Program-made: the position numbers and the translations under genes
Source: Sipunculus nudus
Taxonomy: Eukaryota > Annelida > Sipuncula > Golfingiida > Sipunculidae
Assembly: GCA_026874595.1 (NCBI GenBank)
Contig: CM049314.1
Coordinates: 28,157,729-28,221,728, forward strand
Direction of reading: 5' to 3'
Length of the DNA stretch: 64,000 nucleotides
Part shown: piece after piece, positions 37,073 to 48,974 of the stretch
Position numbering within the stretch: position 1 is the first letter of the stretch
Layout: each line of letters opens with the position of its first letter
Notes under the pieces: model-generated
Database searches by the model: none
What the model was told of the DNA's origin: nothing
The model's input: only the letters and a program-made list of their open reading frames with translations

Positions 37073-40000
37073 CTATAATAATATATATTTTTGAACATAA
37101 AATTAATACATATATACATGTATATACAAATGTCTTTTGACAAATGTGGGTTGCAATTATTGCAATAGCATCATTTAATTAACGGCAATGTAGTACTCAT
37201 TTCTAATACTGACATGAAGTAGATGGCTCAGTTTTATCATTTGTGATGTCAAATGGCTCGAGTGTTATAACGAAGTAGCATATTTATGATTTAGCACATA
37301 ATATGGGGTAATGGATATTGTTTTATATCTGTGGCAGAGTCAAGGACAATGTGCAGTATCTGGTGGTTCTTTATTTGTTTCAGGACAGAGTATTTAGGGC
37401 AATCAGTTAAGGAAGTTCTTGTATCAGTAAGGTTAGATTTATCCCGAAACAATTAAGGAGGTTTCCCATAAGTGCGTAGTCCATACCGGTAGTCTGCGTG
37501 CGCAGTTCTTATGCGCGGTCCGTTCCCGCAAAGTTTCTGTTCCATTTATTCGTACGAGTATTCCGCACTCCGTGTGGACAGGTACTCGATCCCTAACGAT
37601 TTTCATTTTGAAAGTCATATATTTTAATTTTTATATAGCCAGTTAAGGTCAGTTTAAAGTAACTTTAATTAAATTATTAATTTCTTTAATGAACTCTTTA
37701 CCATTTTATGATACTTAACCCATTTAGAACGTACTTTGAGCTCGAGAAAAATAGGACAATGCAATAAATGAAAATCCAAAATGTTAATTTAGTTCCTGGA
37801 AGATTAATATCTGAAATGCCATTTCTGCCAGTTAAATACAGAGAACGTGTATACCACAAGGCTTGGAGGGAAAACTCCATGCTGAATTCTGAACATTGAT
37901 AAGGTAATTGGTATGCAAAGTGCGTAAACCTCACGCTCGTTAGCGTGCTTATCTGGACTATAAGGAAAGATAAATAAAAACAACCTATTTAAAACTCCAC
38001 AACAGACAACGGATACGGACTACGCACTGTTGGGAAACTAACTTAACTGATGATCAGCCCAGCAGAAAGTCATTGTCAAAGTAAAATGTGCAAAACCATT
38101 ATGTTTGTTAATATAAAACCGTGCATTATATTCTTTAAAAAAAGAGCAGAAACTGTTAATTATTTACAGAAAATTTTACTGTCATTCGCTGTAATATTGG
38201 CTCAATCGTAACAAGTCGAGGTGTGCAATGCTATATATTATAGATAGACCACACACACACACAAGCTCGATTCCATGTAACAAGAACCCTTTCAGCAGTG
38301 GAATTTAAGTCGTCAGATGTGCATATACTGTGGTGGTGCAGGAGCCCTCTAATGTTCTGTTCCCGCGGTACCCAAAGTCATATGTATTCCATCCGAATCG
38401 TGTATGTTCCGTATTGTTTTAGCAGTAACAATTACCAGTTTTCAACTTGGAATATGACAAAGCGCACCTATAATGTTCTATTTTAAACATTTGTTATATT
38501 TAATGCTTGGTTTTAAGGGCTTGGTTTCAGATATGACTCAGGATGATGTAATATCGTAGCTGTGCATGCGAAGGGGGAACAGTTATTCGTTTTTGTTCTC
38601 ATAGAAATATATAACACGTGATGGTAACCTCCCCTTGTCACGCTAGTATTGAGGATCGAATGAGGGATTTTTGCAGTAATGACACAAAACTTTAAACGTT
38701 AAAATTCTTTCAGTCAATCCTTGTGTAAAGAATCGCAATTTTTTTGTAAAAAAGTGTTTTTGTTTTATACTCGAGTTCACATTTTATAAGGGTGTGGTAC
38801 ATTACCCTCAGATTAGTCGCCAGTGTCGTTTCGGCGGAGGTACCTGGTCCTAATAGAGAGTCAGCGTGTTTCGATGTGTAATTAAGATAGTTTGTAGCGA
38901 TAACTGTGCGGCAAAGACAGAAGAATACTCATTTTCTCGATTGTAAGCTATGCTCGACCGAAACAGAGTCGGGGCGAAAGAAGCAGTAAAGTACAGAGGC
39001 CTAGGGCTTACAGAAGCTTGCTAATCTGTAAGTTTCTGAATGAAACATTTACCACATTCAATTTGCTATGACTGTACGTCCAACGTGTGCCAAATGCTGA
39101 TCGTACAGAGACTTGAACTAAAGGCAGAACAAGTACCCCCGTCATCATCGATACCCACGAGCAACGACTTATGGATCGTAACCTCCAAACCCTTTCGTTT
39201 GGATCTGATGTACAGACAATGTTTGAATTTCCTGACAGTCAACTTATGTAAAATTAGAGAGTCTATTGTAAAACATTAATTGTTTGTGGACATTCAGTGG
39301 TGGGGAACCTTTTCAGTAACACTTACGAGTCAGGTGTTGTATTTATATTTGGTCTGTCTAGGGTTGTTCTTGTTTTGCTTTTGTTTGGCTGCAATATAAA
39401 AAGTATGTTCTTCTTCGGCTGCTACGCTGAAAATCGCGGGAAACATGTTCAGATTTAAAATGTGACCTAAGTATCTCCAACTACTCTGCATGGTCATGCG
39501 TGTTAGAATATTTGTTTCACCAATCAAAATATTCATGCATATAGGTCTGAAAAATGTTGTTACGCTTGTTCTGAAATTGTATTTGCAAGCGGTGATCAAC
39601 GTAAGAGTTCCGGATAGCTTTGTACATGTGTGCGATTCAATTGCTATTCTTGTGACATCATCGTCTGAGTCAATTTTGTATGTCTAGAGGGAAAAATATG
39701 GCCATGGCAGAAACGCTTTACACCAAACTTCCTATAATTTAAATTGAGCTTATAGATGTTTAGCATTCCATTGACAAAGATGAGGATTATCCGAAACCCT
39801 TATTTTTTCATTGCCATTCAATAAATCCTAGGGATTTATACTTGCATTGTACTTTTAGTGGGCCACTATTTCAGCCATTGTCTGAGGCAAGCATTATCAG
39901 CTATGACTTTTTGTAGCTGTTCTTTTCATTAACAAATTTATTCGGAATGCTCAAAAAAAAATTTTAATCGGTAACTTCTATTAGTTTTCCCTGTTTCTAT

Positions 40001-40260
40001 AAAATGTCCAATGGAAAACATTCAGTCAATAAAGCTAAGATAGGAGACTGTGCCCCTTTAATAGATGTTTGTCTGCATTTGGTAATATTTGAAAAACAAC
40101 TTAAGTTTTGAAAAGATCATGCAATGCATATTCCCTAGCTCTAAATAATGGTAACTTTGGAATAGTAATCCGAATGGAGACAATATTTGCGTATGAGTAG
40201 TGAAAACATTTCTTTTTTTAAATATATGCGGGCCCCTGCATATTATAAACACATTGATAT
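37073..40260. other. Unassigned; introns of the lectin-like gene or intergenic
   Basis: I searched the minus strand here for the missing first half of the upstream lectin domain and did not find it. Plus-strand 39040-39279 is open for 79 codons and cysteine-containing at its start (C-Y-D-C-T-S-N-V-C) without a recognisable family. Plus 38298-38486 and the minus strand at 38297-38480 also have open pieces of unclear meaning. Confidence 0.3.
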
Positions 40261-40289
40261 AAACAAAACTAGAACCTGTAGGTCACGGC

Positions 40290-41537
40290 GCTCAGCTGAA
40301 ACTGATTATGAGCATATTTTTATCCTTAGGAACCCATCGGTTTTGATGCTTAGCTAAATTTGTTTATAAGGATAATTTTCAAGTAATTCTTCATAATGAT
40401 GGTCCTCTGGCCTTAACCAATGACCTTGTGTCCTTGAACTTGCAGCATTTAGATTATTGCAACAATTAAAAAAAAAATGGTTGGCCCAGTGACCTTGACC
40501 TCTCACCAGGTAACCTCAGAATCTACAGATTTCCTCCAGTTTTGGCAATTCAGCCAAATATGAAACATGGAAAGTTTGGGACGAAAAGTTTTATTTACAC
40601 TTCATCCACAACCTTTTGAAAGTTGTTGTTCCTGTGACCTTCCCCTTTGATCTGTGGACCCTGAAAATTAAGATGTTTCATATTTAAGTGGTGGGTAAAT
40701 AAATAAATCAGGTTTGAAGCCAATCTGTGCATTCAAACCAGAATTTCTCATCCATAAACTTATTTGTGAATGGATTGGCCCTGTGACCTTGACCTATCAC
40801 CTAATGACCCACAACATCGTAAAAAAGTTCCCCTTTCGGCAAGTGAGCAACATTTTGAAGATTGAAGGTTTGTGATGAAAGGTTTGGCTTGAAATGCATA
40901 CAATTGCATTTCGTCTAAAAAAAAATGGGCCATGAACCCAGGTTCTTTATTTAGTGGTGGGCCATAGGTAAGTCAAGTTTGAAATCAATATGTCAATCAA
41001 ATCTGCAGTTATCATCTATAAACAAATTTGTGTGGATTGACGGATGGACAGACAGATAGAGAGATGGACGAACAGACAGACAGACAGGGTGATTTCTATA
41101 GGGCATCAACTTGTGATCAATAAACACACCAGGTTTGGGACACTAGATGGAATCACAGCTGAGAAACTGATATGATTGTTGTCATTTTATAGTAAAGAAA
41201 ATTGAAAAATATTCGCAATGATAAGAAAATACAGGTGGTGCCTGCACTTTTATGGAGCTGACAAAACTGGTCATGGTCAATATTCAAGGCAAGATTCATC
41301 CATGCATTTATTATCAAGATAATCGAGGTTTTGTATCATATGTTTGATTATTCTGGGGGGTACCTACAAGCCCCGTAGCTCGAAGGATATAGGGCACAGT
41401 GACCTAATTTCAGGTTCCAAGAAGATTTTTTTATATATTCCCTAGATATTTAGTAATAGGCTTCAAGAGTCAGCCGTTATGATTTGTTCCATGGTAACGG
41501 ACGGCCGGACGGACGACGGACTTTCAATCAGCTGAGC
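40290..41537 (+). repeat. Composite repeat with perfect 10-bp terminal inverted motif
   Basis: Bounded by GCTCAGCTGA (40290-40299) and its exact reverse complement TCAGCTGAGC (41528-41537), 1248 bp apart. The first 800 bp is module B ('tgaccttgacctatcacc' phrases, 'gacagacagacagacagggtgatt'). The last 400 bp is module A ('acaggtggtgcc', 'ggacggacgacgga'). This is the cleanest single copy in the window. No coding capacity and no obvious target duplication at the ends. Confidence 0.75.
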
Positions 41538-42610
41538 TAAAAGCCCAAATATGGAAATGTGGCAATAGTTAGTCTCCCATAATTATATATTTGTAATAAT
41601 AATAAAAATAGAGACTGATTATGTGACTTTTACCTCTTGACCCCAAATCAAAAGGGCCATATTTTGTCGTTTTACCTTGAGATTTGACCTCATGACACGA
41701 AAATCAATCAGGTTGAGCTTATATTTGCAGGCATCTATATAAGCTAGATGGAAGGTTTTTAGATGAAAAGTTTGACTTCTAATGCATCCATAATCTTTCT
41801 AAATAAGTGGGTCCTGTGTCCTTGACCTTAGACCTCATTACCAAAAAAGCGACAGAGTTCTAGCTATAGCGGTTGGCCAAATGTAATTCAAGTTTAAAAT
41901 TGATATGTTAATCCAAACTGGAGTTATCATCAGGAAACATATTTGAAGGAGACACAAAAACAGATGGACAGACGGACGGATGGACAAAGTACTTACTAAA
42001 TGGCATCCACTTATTCAAGCGGGGCCCCTTATAATACACAAGATTTCAGGACACTAGATGAAACCACAGGTGCAATCTGATAGTTTAAATATAATTTAGC
42101 AGTCTCAAAATAAAGGGAAAAAATCATGAAAATAGAAATAATACAGTTGGCGTCACTAGTCTTTAGGAAATGAAAAAACACAGCAGGTTTCGTGACATTA
42201 GATGAAACCACAGTCGCAAAATTGACATAATTGCTGTCATTTTACGGTAAAAAAAACAGAAAAAAATAGTAAAAATTTGAAAAATTATAAGTGGCGACAC
42301 CAGTTATTAGGAACTGACAAACCTTGTCATGGTCCATTTCAAGGCTAGTTAGAGGGCAATCCATGCATTAATTATCAAGATACGTTTTAAATTTCAAATT
42401 ATTATGGGGGTACTTGCAACCCCCCATGTCTTGGAGGACATAGGTCACAATGACCTAATTTCAGGTTTCCAAGGAGATTTTTTAATAACCCCCCCCATGG
42501 TATATAGTTACAGGTGTCTATGTCCATCGATGTAATAATAGACAGACAGACGGACGGATCACGGAAAATGACCGATCACTATATCTCATTTGACTTACAG
42601 TCAGCTGAGC
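41538..42610 (+). repeat. Second composite repeat copy, 5' truncated
   Basis: Starts within module B without the opening motif, continues with module A (about 42050 on, 'gtggcgacaccagt') and ends in TCAGCTGAGC (42601-42610). Placed head-to-tail after the copy at 40290-41537. Confidence 0.7.
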
Positions 42611-42986
42611 CAACAAGCATCCTGGTGTGCAGTGATATCCAAGTTTTCTAGCTTATTTTTATAAAGGTTAGGTAATTGATTATGCCTCTTTTCTTCAGAT
42701 GAGCACTTGGTCGAAACAACTTGTGTGTCAAACAAACCAACCAGTACTTCAGAATATCAAGGTTAAAGTCGCAAGTTTTGGATCTCTTAAAGATTTTTGT
42801 AGTAATAATTTGGTAGGGGTTGGAGGCGAGCATGGACTCCTCATAATAAACACACCAGGACACTGACACGATTTCTGTCGTTTTAAGCTCTCTTAGAATT
42901 TGATTAATACAATCATGATCAATGAGCTATGCGAAAATAAACGTATTTCAAATCTTAATTATTGAGATACTGAATATTGTGTGTGC

Positions 42987-42990
<4 letters not shown>

Positions 42991-43026
<36 letters not shown>
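42991..43026. repeat. (TA)n microsatellite
   Basis: About 17 TA units after a short GT stretch, in a presumed intron of the lectin-like gene. Confidence 0.9.
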
Positions 43027-43033
<7 letters not shown>

Positions 43034-43125
43034 AAGTAGCGGACGACTGGACAAAGGGGGATCGCTATAGCCCAGCATGACTAAAAGTCAACTCGGATTA
43101 CTTTAAAGCAAATATGCTCACATAC

Positions 43126-43171
43126 CTTCTGTTAAAAACAGGAATAAAAAGAATATCAGGAAACAACCCAT
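43126..43171 (-). CDS. Signal-peptide first exon, probable start of the lectin-like gene
   Basis: Minus-strand ATG at 43169-43171 opens M-G-C-F-L-I-F-F-L-F-L-F-L-T-E and then a gtatgtg donor in phase 1. A short, strongly hydrophobic leader ending in phase 1 is the usual first exon of secreted or membrane lectins. Its phase matches the lectin half-domain exon at 36457 (giving ...T-E-G-C-D-T-C) and that at 37072. Linking over 6 kb of repeat-filled intron is inference. Confidence 0.5.
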
Positions 43172-44060
43172 GTTCTCAGATTCTGAAAAATAATAAATAT
43201 ATCGATTGTACCAGAATTAAATTGATCAAAAGGCAGGAAGATGAGACATGATGCTGGAATTCAAATCGCTGAAAAGACCTTTCAAAAGGGACCTTACTTA
43301 GATTCTTGTCGGCTGAAAATTACATCAGCGTTTGTAACCAGAGGCTGACATTACAAAATAAAAAAAAGAGCTAAATCGAGTGGATTTGATTTGGTAAATG
43401 CAGGTAACGCAGTTACAGTTTGAGGTACTCAAAGTTAAGAGATTAAGAGAAAAACGTGAAAATGAAAACGACAACCAGATAAGGAGAAACAAGCCCAATT
43501 TTTTGTACCCTGCAGACAGATATGCCATCACACTCATTTTGTTATCCCAAAAGCGTGAATACTGCTTCGGCAAACAGATGTTGACTCGACTTCAAAGAAA
43601 CATAGCTATACATGAACCAAGATCCAAGGTAGTTGGGTTATGCGTCATCACCTATTGCATGCTTCATGTTTCTAGTGTAAATAAGAGGAAGTCGTTACAA
43701 GCATCCTGCACTTCTAATCTGATTTCATTCCACCACGATCATACACAGCTACACAATTATTAGAGCCCCAATGCAAAATGTTGAAAGTAAACTGTGATTG
43801 TATAATATCAAAGTGCCTGATATGTTTTATATATATTTTATATATATCTATATATGTGTGCGTGTGTGTGTGTGTCGGGACAGATCCCTTGATGAAACTT
43901 TACATAAAATAAACTCCCTTTCTAGGAGCTCCGGGACCCTGATAGGCCATAAATTCCTCAGTGTAACAGTTAAACCGTCTATATCCAAATCCTGGATCCA
44001 CCAATCTACATGTTTCATCCTTCATACACATTTCCAAAATTGACCATCCTGAATGCATTT
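43172..44060. other. Unassigned, with a 121-codon plus-strand ORF
   Basis: ORF 43398-43763 begins M-Q-V-T-Q-L-Q-F-E-V-L-K and has a basic K-R-L-R-E-K-R-E-N-E segment. There is no recognisable domain and no supporting splice signals. A GT/TA-rich patch lies at 43830-43875. Probably chance. Confidence 0.25.
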
Positions 44061-44064
44061 GCAA

Positions 44065-44274
44065 TCCACAATATAAAAGTAATGATACTTTGATTGATTA
44101 AACAGTAAAGAACACACACACATATATATATATACATTTGTTATTTGTTTTATATAATCAATCAGGTACACTGCTCCAGGTACAATAAAGTAGCAGGAAT
44201 CTGCAATGTTACAAAATATCGGTAAAAAATATTTATCCAAAACATTATGCAGGTTGTTACAATGTACATTTATT

Positions 44275-44315
<41 letters not shown>

Positions 44316-44370
44316 CCAGAATATAAAAATAAATGATACTTTGAAGGATAAAACAGTAATGAACATATAT

Positions 44371-44417
<47 letters not shown>

Positions 44418-44625
44418 TTTGTTTATTGTTTATATAATCAATCCGGTACACTGCTCCATATTCAATAAAGTTACAAGAATCTGCAATGTTACAAAAATAT
44501 CTGTTAAAATATTAATAAAAAAATCTGAAAAAATATTTATCCAAAACATTATGCAGGTTGTTACAATGTACATTTATTATACATATATACTACTATATAT
44601 ATATATATATATATATACTAGTATA
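44065..44625 (+). repeat. Tandem repeat, about 250-290 bp unit, two copies
   Basis: Copy 1 (44065-44316) and copy 2 (44317-44625) share 'atataaaa.taatgatacttt', 'ataatcaatc.ggtacactgctcca', 'gaatctgcaatgttacaaa' and 'atttatccaaaacattatg'. Each carries (TA)n tracts (44277-44308, 44375-44412, 44595-44618), so copies and microsatellites appear to have grown together. Confidence 0.8.
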
Positions 44626-45352
44626 CTGCGGGCAGCTTTTGTTCACGAGAGGCTCCACATTACGATATTCCCGAACGGGAAATTATGGGAAAAAGAAACC
44701 TTTAACTGGAGGCAATAACCTCATTCACGACATCTATAAACAGTTGATACTTGTTACATTACATGGCAAATTTAAATGTTAATAAATAATACTAACATAT
44801 CTTTAATTTATCTGTTAGGCTAAGAATGATATTACAAATAATATGAAAAATTAACATCACCTCTCTCTAATGAACTAGAATTTCCACTTGTTTGATGTTT
44901 CCTGGGTTCTTAAATTCTAAAATTTGCAAACATATTAAATAACTCTGCTTTGAACAGTTAACGTTAATACAACAATCAACAATTGAATCAAAAGGTACAC
45001 TAAAGGGTTAAAAAGGGGATGTAAACACGAGTTACATAGAAAATAAAAAAAAAGATTGAACGGAGGCAACCAACCAGATGTGGTGAATTGGGTTAAATCT
45101 GCAGTCATAATGAGAGGTGAACAACATATGACATTCAGGGGTACACCAGGGATAGAACTGTACCCTGATACCATTCATCTGAATCCCTGACGCTGAACAG
45201 GTGGTGTACTAATTTCACCATATGCAGGGCTCTGCTCTCATTTGTTTGCTTTAGGTGTATCCATAAATTATTTTAAAAAGAAAAGTGGGTTAAGATTTGT
45301 CATGAATTCCTGTCATTTTAGATTGTTTCTTTCACCACTTAGTCTATCTTTG
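44626..45352. other. Unassigned spacer
   Basis: No supported feature. Minus-strand 44935-45174 is open for 79 codons and hydrophobic, with no recognised motif. Confidence 0.3.
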
Positions 45353-45364
45353 TATATATATAAT

Positions 45365-45418
<54 letters not shown>
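45353..45418. repeat. (TA)n microsatellite
   Basis: About 30 TA units following an 'aattaaa' interruption. Confidence 0.95.
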
Positions 45419-45421
<3 letters not shown>

Positions 45422-47082
45422 TTTTATTGATGGCACTTGATTTAAAACATTCCTTCTGAATGATAGCGGGGCTTTTAGAGTCGGTTCTGTATGCCCTCTG
45501 ATGTCTGCCACAATCCTCAAATTATAATGCCTTAGTTTCCAGCTCACTGTCGTTTATATGCATTGCTCTCTTTCATTTTGCATTTTTTTGGCTCTCCTGT
45601 AGTTTGGCATGCTTAAATTTTGCATTTATTCTGTGAACAAAAGTTTCACTTATTTAGCTTAAACAATACCTGCTGTCTTGAGAATTCCTCTCGGTAGTTT
45701 AGGAATTTATCTTCAGGAGTTTATCTACTTCCGCAGCTAAAATTGAACCATTTGATGTAAAACGCAACAACTGATCAAAATTACTATACATAACCTAAAA
45801 TAACTTATGTCTTGCAACAATACCGGATAGCTCCATTTACTGATCACGTGGATCCATATATTTCCCTCAGGCAGGTGATCGAGAAACTGATTTAAAATCA
45901 TTTGTAACGAAAGCTAACAACAGAATGTTCAAAATCAGCAGTGTGTTAGAATCAGTGGCAGTTGCTGCGTGTAAAGATGTAAAACCCGAATTTATCTTGT
46001 CTGGTACGTTCTTTGATGCTGTCATGTTTCCCTTGACCATTTTTCCTAATGCAGATTTTAAAAGGCGCTTATTTTCAATTAAATATTTGATGGCTTGAGT
46101 GAGTTGGTTGGAGGTATTTAATTTTATAATTTGCAAGTTGTTTCCTTGCAAAAAGTGTATTATACAAGCATTTGAAAATAAAACATTAAATAAGTTACCC
46201 CTAAATGAACTTAAAAAGGACCATGGCACCCTAACTTCTCATCTTGTCAGACGTAAAAGAGTAAAGGTGCACCCTTCACTTTTTTTAGAAGATAAGTATC
46301 ATTTACGGTGCTCTTTGTTTGAATTATAAAGACTTTATTGATAGTTTCCAGGGAGGGGGGGGGGAATTCTTTAGTTTCAAAGGCTATATGAACTGCACTG
46401 TGGAAACCACACAAAAATGCACATTTTCTCTGTATAACGTCTGTCAGCTTCACACTGCTAATCATAATTAACAAAAAGGGAATGGGTTTCTTTACTGGAT
46501 GTTTCTAACAAATAACTAATTCAGTTTCATTTGCAGCTGTGTTACTCATAGTATTTCTTACTTTATTCAGATTATTCAGTGCAATTAGCAAAGTCTGATA
46601 AAATATGTTTACACCTTGCTAATGTCTCTTTTGCCGACATAGTAGGAAGATATCTCAATCCGAGAACAGAGTATGTGCAAGATCCATCAGAAGTGCTATG
46701 TGCAATATATTTGTTACAATTTTTACAGATCCCATCAATATATGTATACCTGTATTACCTTTGCTTGACATCACTTCACTCATCTGTTTAGGCCTAGCAA
46801 TAACCGTTGTATATTTATATTAGAAATAGTAGATTTTAACTTATTTATGTTTATATATGTTTATTACTGACATGATTTTATAAAAAGGTGTACACATTTT
46901 TTAAACTCTGAGGAAAACGTTTTTGTTTCCTCTTCGATATTTTTTTCTATAATATTTGTGTTATTTTTGTCTACATTTTTAGACAATAATTCTTGAGAAT
47001 CTTGGTAGAGGGCCATATCTTGCTCTGCACTAGTTTTCCTAATAAAATCTCTTTTAGTCGATACAATATAAGATTCCGCCAC
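45419..47082 (-). other. Decayed coding-like block, unknown, minus strand
   Basis: Read right to left. A start-like piece (47082-46864) gives M-A-E-S-Y-I-V-S-T-K-R-D and a charged region. A helical piece (46229-45867) has I-K-Y-L-I-E-N-K-R-L-L-K-S. A piece at 45760-45440 is readable across stops, with A-K-L-Q-E-S-Q-K-N-A-K, E-L-E-T-K-A-L and D-C-G-R-H-Q-R-A. The composition looks like protein rather than random AT-rich sequence, but I cannot place the family. A degenerate mobile-element ORF or a host pseudogene are both possible. Confidence 0.3.
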
Positions 47083-47446
47083 AACCGATTCTTCTGGTTA
47101 TCACAATTTTGCGTTTAATAGTCTTTCCTTGCACGAGTCTGCTTTACCTGTTCATATTATACGATGACGGATTCGTTTGCCTTAAGTGTACCTCTTTTGC
47201 ATCTCAATGAAATTTTATTAAATACACATTCAGAGTCACGACCACATTTGCAACCGACTATTAAAAAACAGGCACAGTATAAACTCTCTGACACACTTTA
47301 CAAACCAACCACTATCTGACTGACTATAAACCAAAAAATATAGTACAGTATACTGTCTGTTTTATAATATTATTTAAAAAAAACATAATTCTTAATGTCT
47401 AAACTGTAGTGATGTCTAGAGTGATTAGGCGATTTCATTTACGAGC

Positions 47447-47448
<2 letters not shown>

Positions 47449-47502
<54 letters not shown>
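47449..47502. repeat. (TA)n microsatellite
   Basis: About 27 TA units, 80 bases left of the BEL/Pao element. Confidence 0.95.
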
Positions 47503-47504
<2 letters not shown>

Positions 47505-47578
47505 CGTGCAGAATACACTATAAATATTGTCTTAAACTGAGCGCTATTACACCAGAAACGCATTTTCGAGGAAATTCT

Positions 47579-47583
47579 GAAAG
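47579..47583. repeat. Target site duplication of BEL/Pao element (left)
   Basis: GAAAG immediately before the left LTR; the same five bases follow the right LTR at 54515-54519. Five bases is usual for BEL/Pao. Confidence 0.8.
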
Positions 47584-48708
47584 TGTAGCGACATCTCTCA
47601 TACAATCATCAAGATAAAGGCACATTTGATTGTGATCTTTAAAGTAGTCACTCACGTAAAACTGAAAATATATGGTGTAGGTCGCCCGCTGTTTATATTA
47701 TAATATTGTACTATTGCTGTGAATAAAGCAAACCATATAAGAATTCTCAATTTGTTCAAAAGGCATTACTACATGTATGTGGGTACTGTTATTTTACTTG
47801 AATACATGAGGTTATTCTAATAGCTCTCGGAATAAATACACAAACACCATAGTGTTCTATTACTGAAGATCTAATGCGAGTTAAACTCATCTAGATATAT
47901 AAAACAATGTATGAGTTAAGTGGGAAAATATAAGAATATACAAAACTGGCATCATGATACATTTCAAGTCTGTAATCACTTTAAATGCACTCAAACTTGT
48001 TATAACAAAATCCTTGGTAAAAGTACATGAAAAAGCATGCAGGGCCATCTGGTGACTACAATGTATACAAAAACGAGTCTAACTCTGGCGCATCAGAGCA
48101 CATGCAGTTCCATCTCGTAACCGAAATGTACATGAAAAGCAAGCCTATCTCAAACGTAAAACCACCCCGCCTGGCAGTACACAATTTAAACGTTTTATTA
48201 CATATCACGCAATTACTAATACAAACAGACATACATCCCGTGCATACTAAAGAAACGTTAATAAGCGCTCTTTCATCAACTCTAGTTAGGCTTCTGTGGC
48301 TCTGGGGTAGAGCACAGGACTCAAAGCTGGGAGATCGTCGGTTCGAATCTCAGCCGAGACGGTGAGGTTTTTCACGGTCGGCCACCACCTAGGTGAGCGC
48401 TCTGCAGGCTTAATGGGAAGGCTGTGCCCCACAGCCGTCGATATAGGACGTTAAACATCGATATACATCTTTTCTAAATTTAACATACCTCCTTGCCGGC
48501 ACGTTCTAATAGCCAATTCGTCTATAACGCGGTTGTCGGCTGTCTTTAAGCTGCTTCTTCAAATCGCACTCAAATGAGATACAATAAAAATGGCTACCAA
48601 TGACCCCAGCAAACCTCACCAACGAGGTCAAAGGTCACGGTTTATACCATTAAGACTCCAAATAAATAAAACTACGTTAAACAGCTGTTCTACCGACCGC
48701 AGCTATAA
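47584..48708 (-). repeat. BEL/Pao 3' LTR
   Basis: Left end of the element in window coordinates, 3' LTR in element sense. Shares long colinear stretches with 53434-54514: 'cgacatctctcatacaatca', 'gtgaataaagcaaacca', 'gcgcatcagagcacatgcag', 'gatataggacgttaaacatc'. Contains a tRNA-derived SINE body (48290-48437) that the other LTR lacks. Confidence 0.92.
48290..48470 (+). mobile_element. tRNA-derived SINE inside the 3' LTR
   Basis: A tRNA-like head has an A-box-like 'gtggctctggggtagag' (48296-48312) and a B box 'ggttcgaatct' (48340-48350). A GC-rich body follows ('gtcggccaccacctaggtga', 'ggctgtgccccacagccg'). The following 'gatataggacgttaaacatc' is shared with the other LTR, where the head and body are replaced by 76 unrelated bases. 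Confidence 0.75.
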
Positions 48709-48727
48709 CCCCCCCCCCCCCCTTCAA
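48709..48727 (-). other. BEL/Pao polypurine tract
   Basis: On the minus strand a GAA followed by about 13 G and T directly abuts the 3' LTR, the expected primer site for plus-strand DNA synthesis. The run length is probably inflated by slippage. Confidence 0.75.
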
Positions 48728-48974
48728 TGGATTACATAAATTTAACCATTTCAGAATACATCTCTAACAACACTGATATCTAAGAGAGCATTATATCCTG
48801 AACTTAAACAGATTTATCTACTGGCGTACATCATCACTCATTACAATGTTGCGATACAAAACGATGCATTATAGCAAAGTCTCTCAACGAGGTCTCAAGC
48901 AGAGTCCGCTTGCACCTAAGGTGCCAAGAGTAAAATCAATTTGTGTATCGGTCTCCCATAAATAAACTACTTAG

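Noticed and set aside
43398-43763. 121-codon ORF as a gene
   Set aside because: No domain, splice support or codon evidence, and the opposite strand is equally open.
48290-48362. Functional tRNA gene in the LTR
   Set aside because: Only the pol III boxes are convincing; the acceptor stem does not pair and a SINE body follows.
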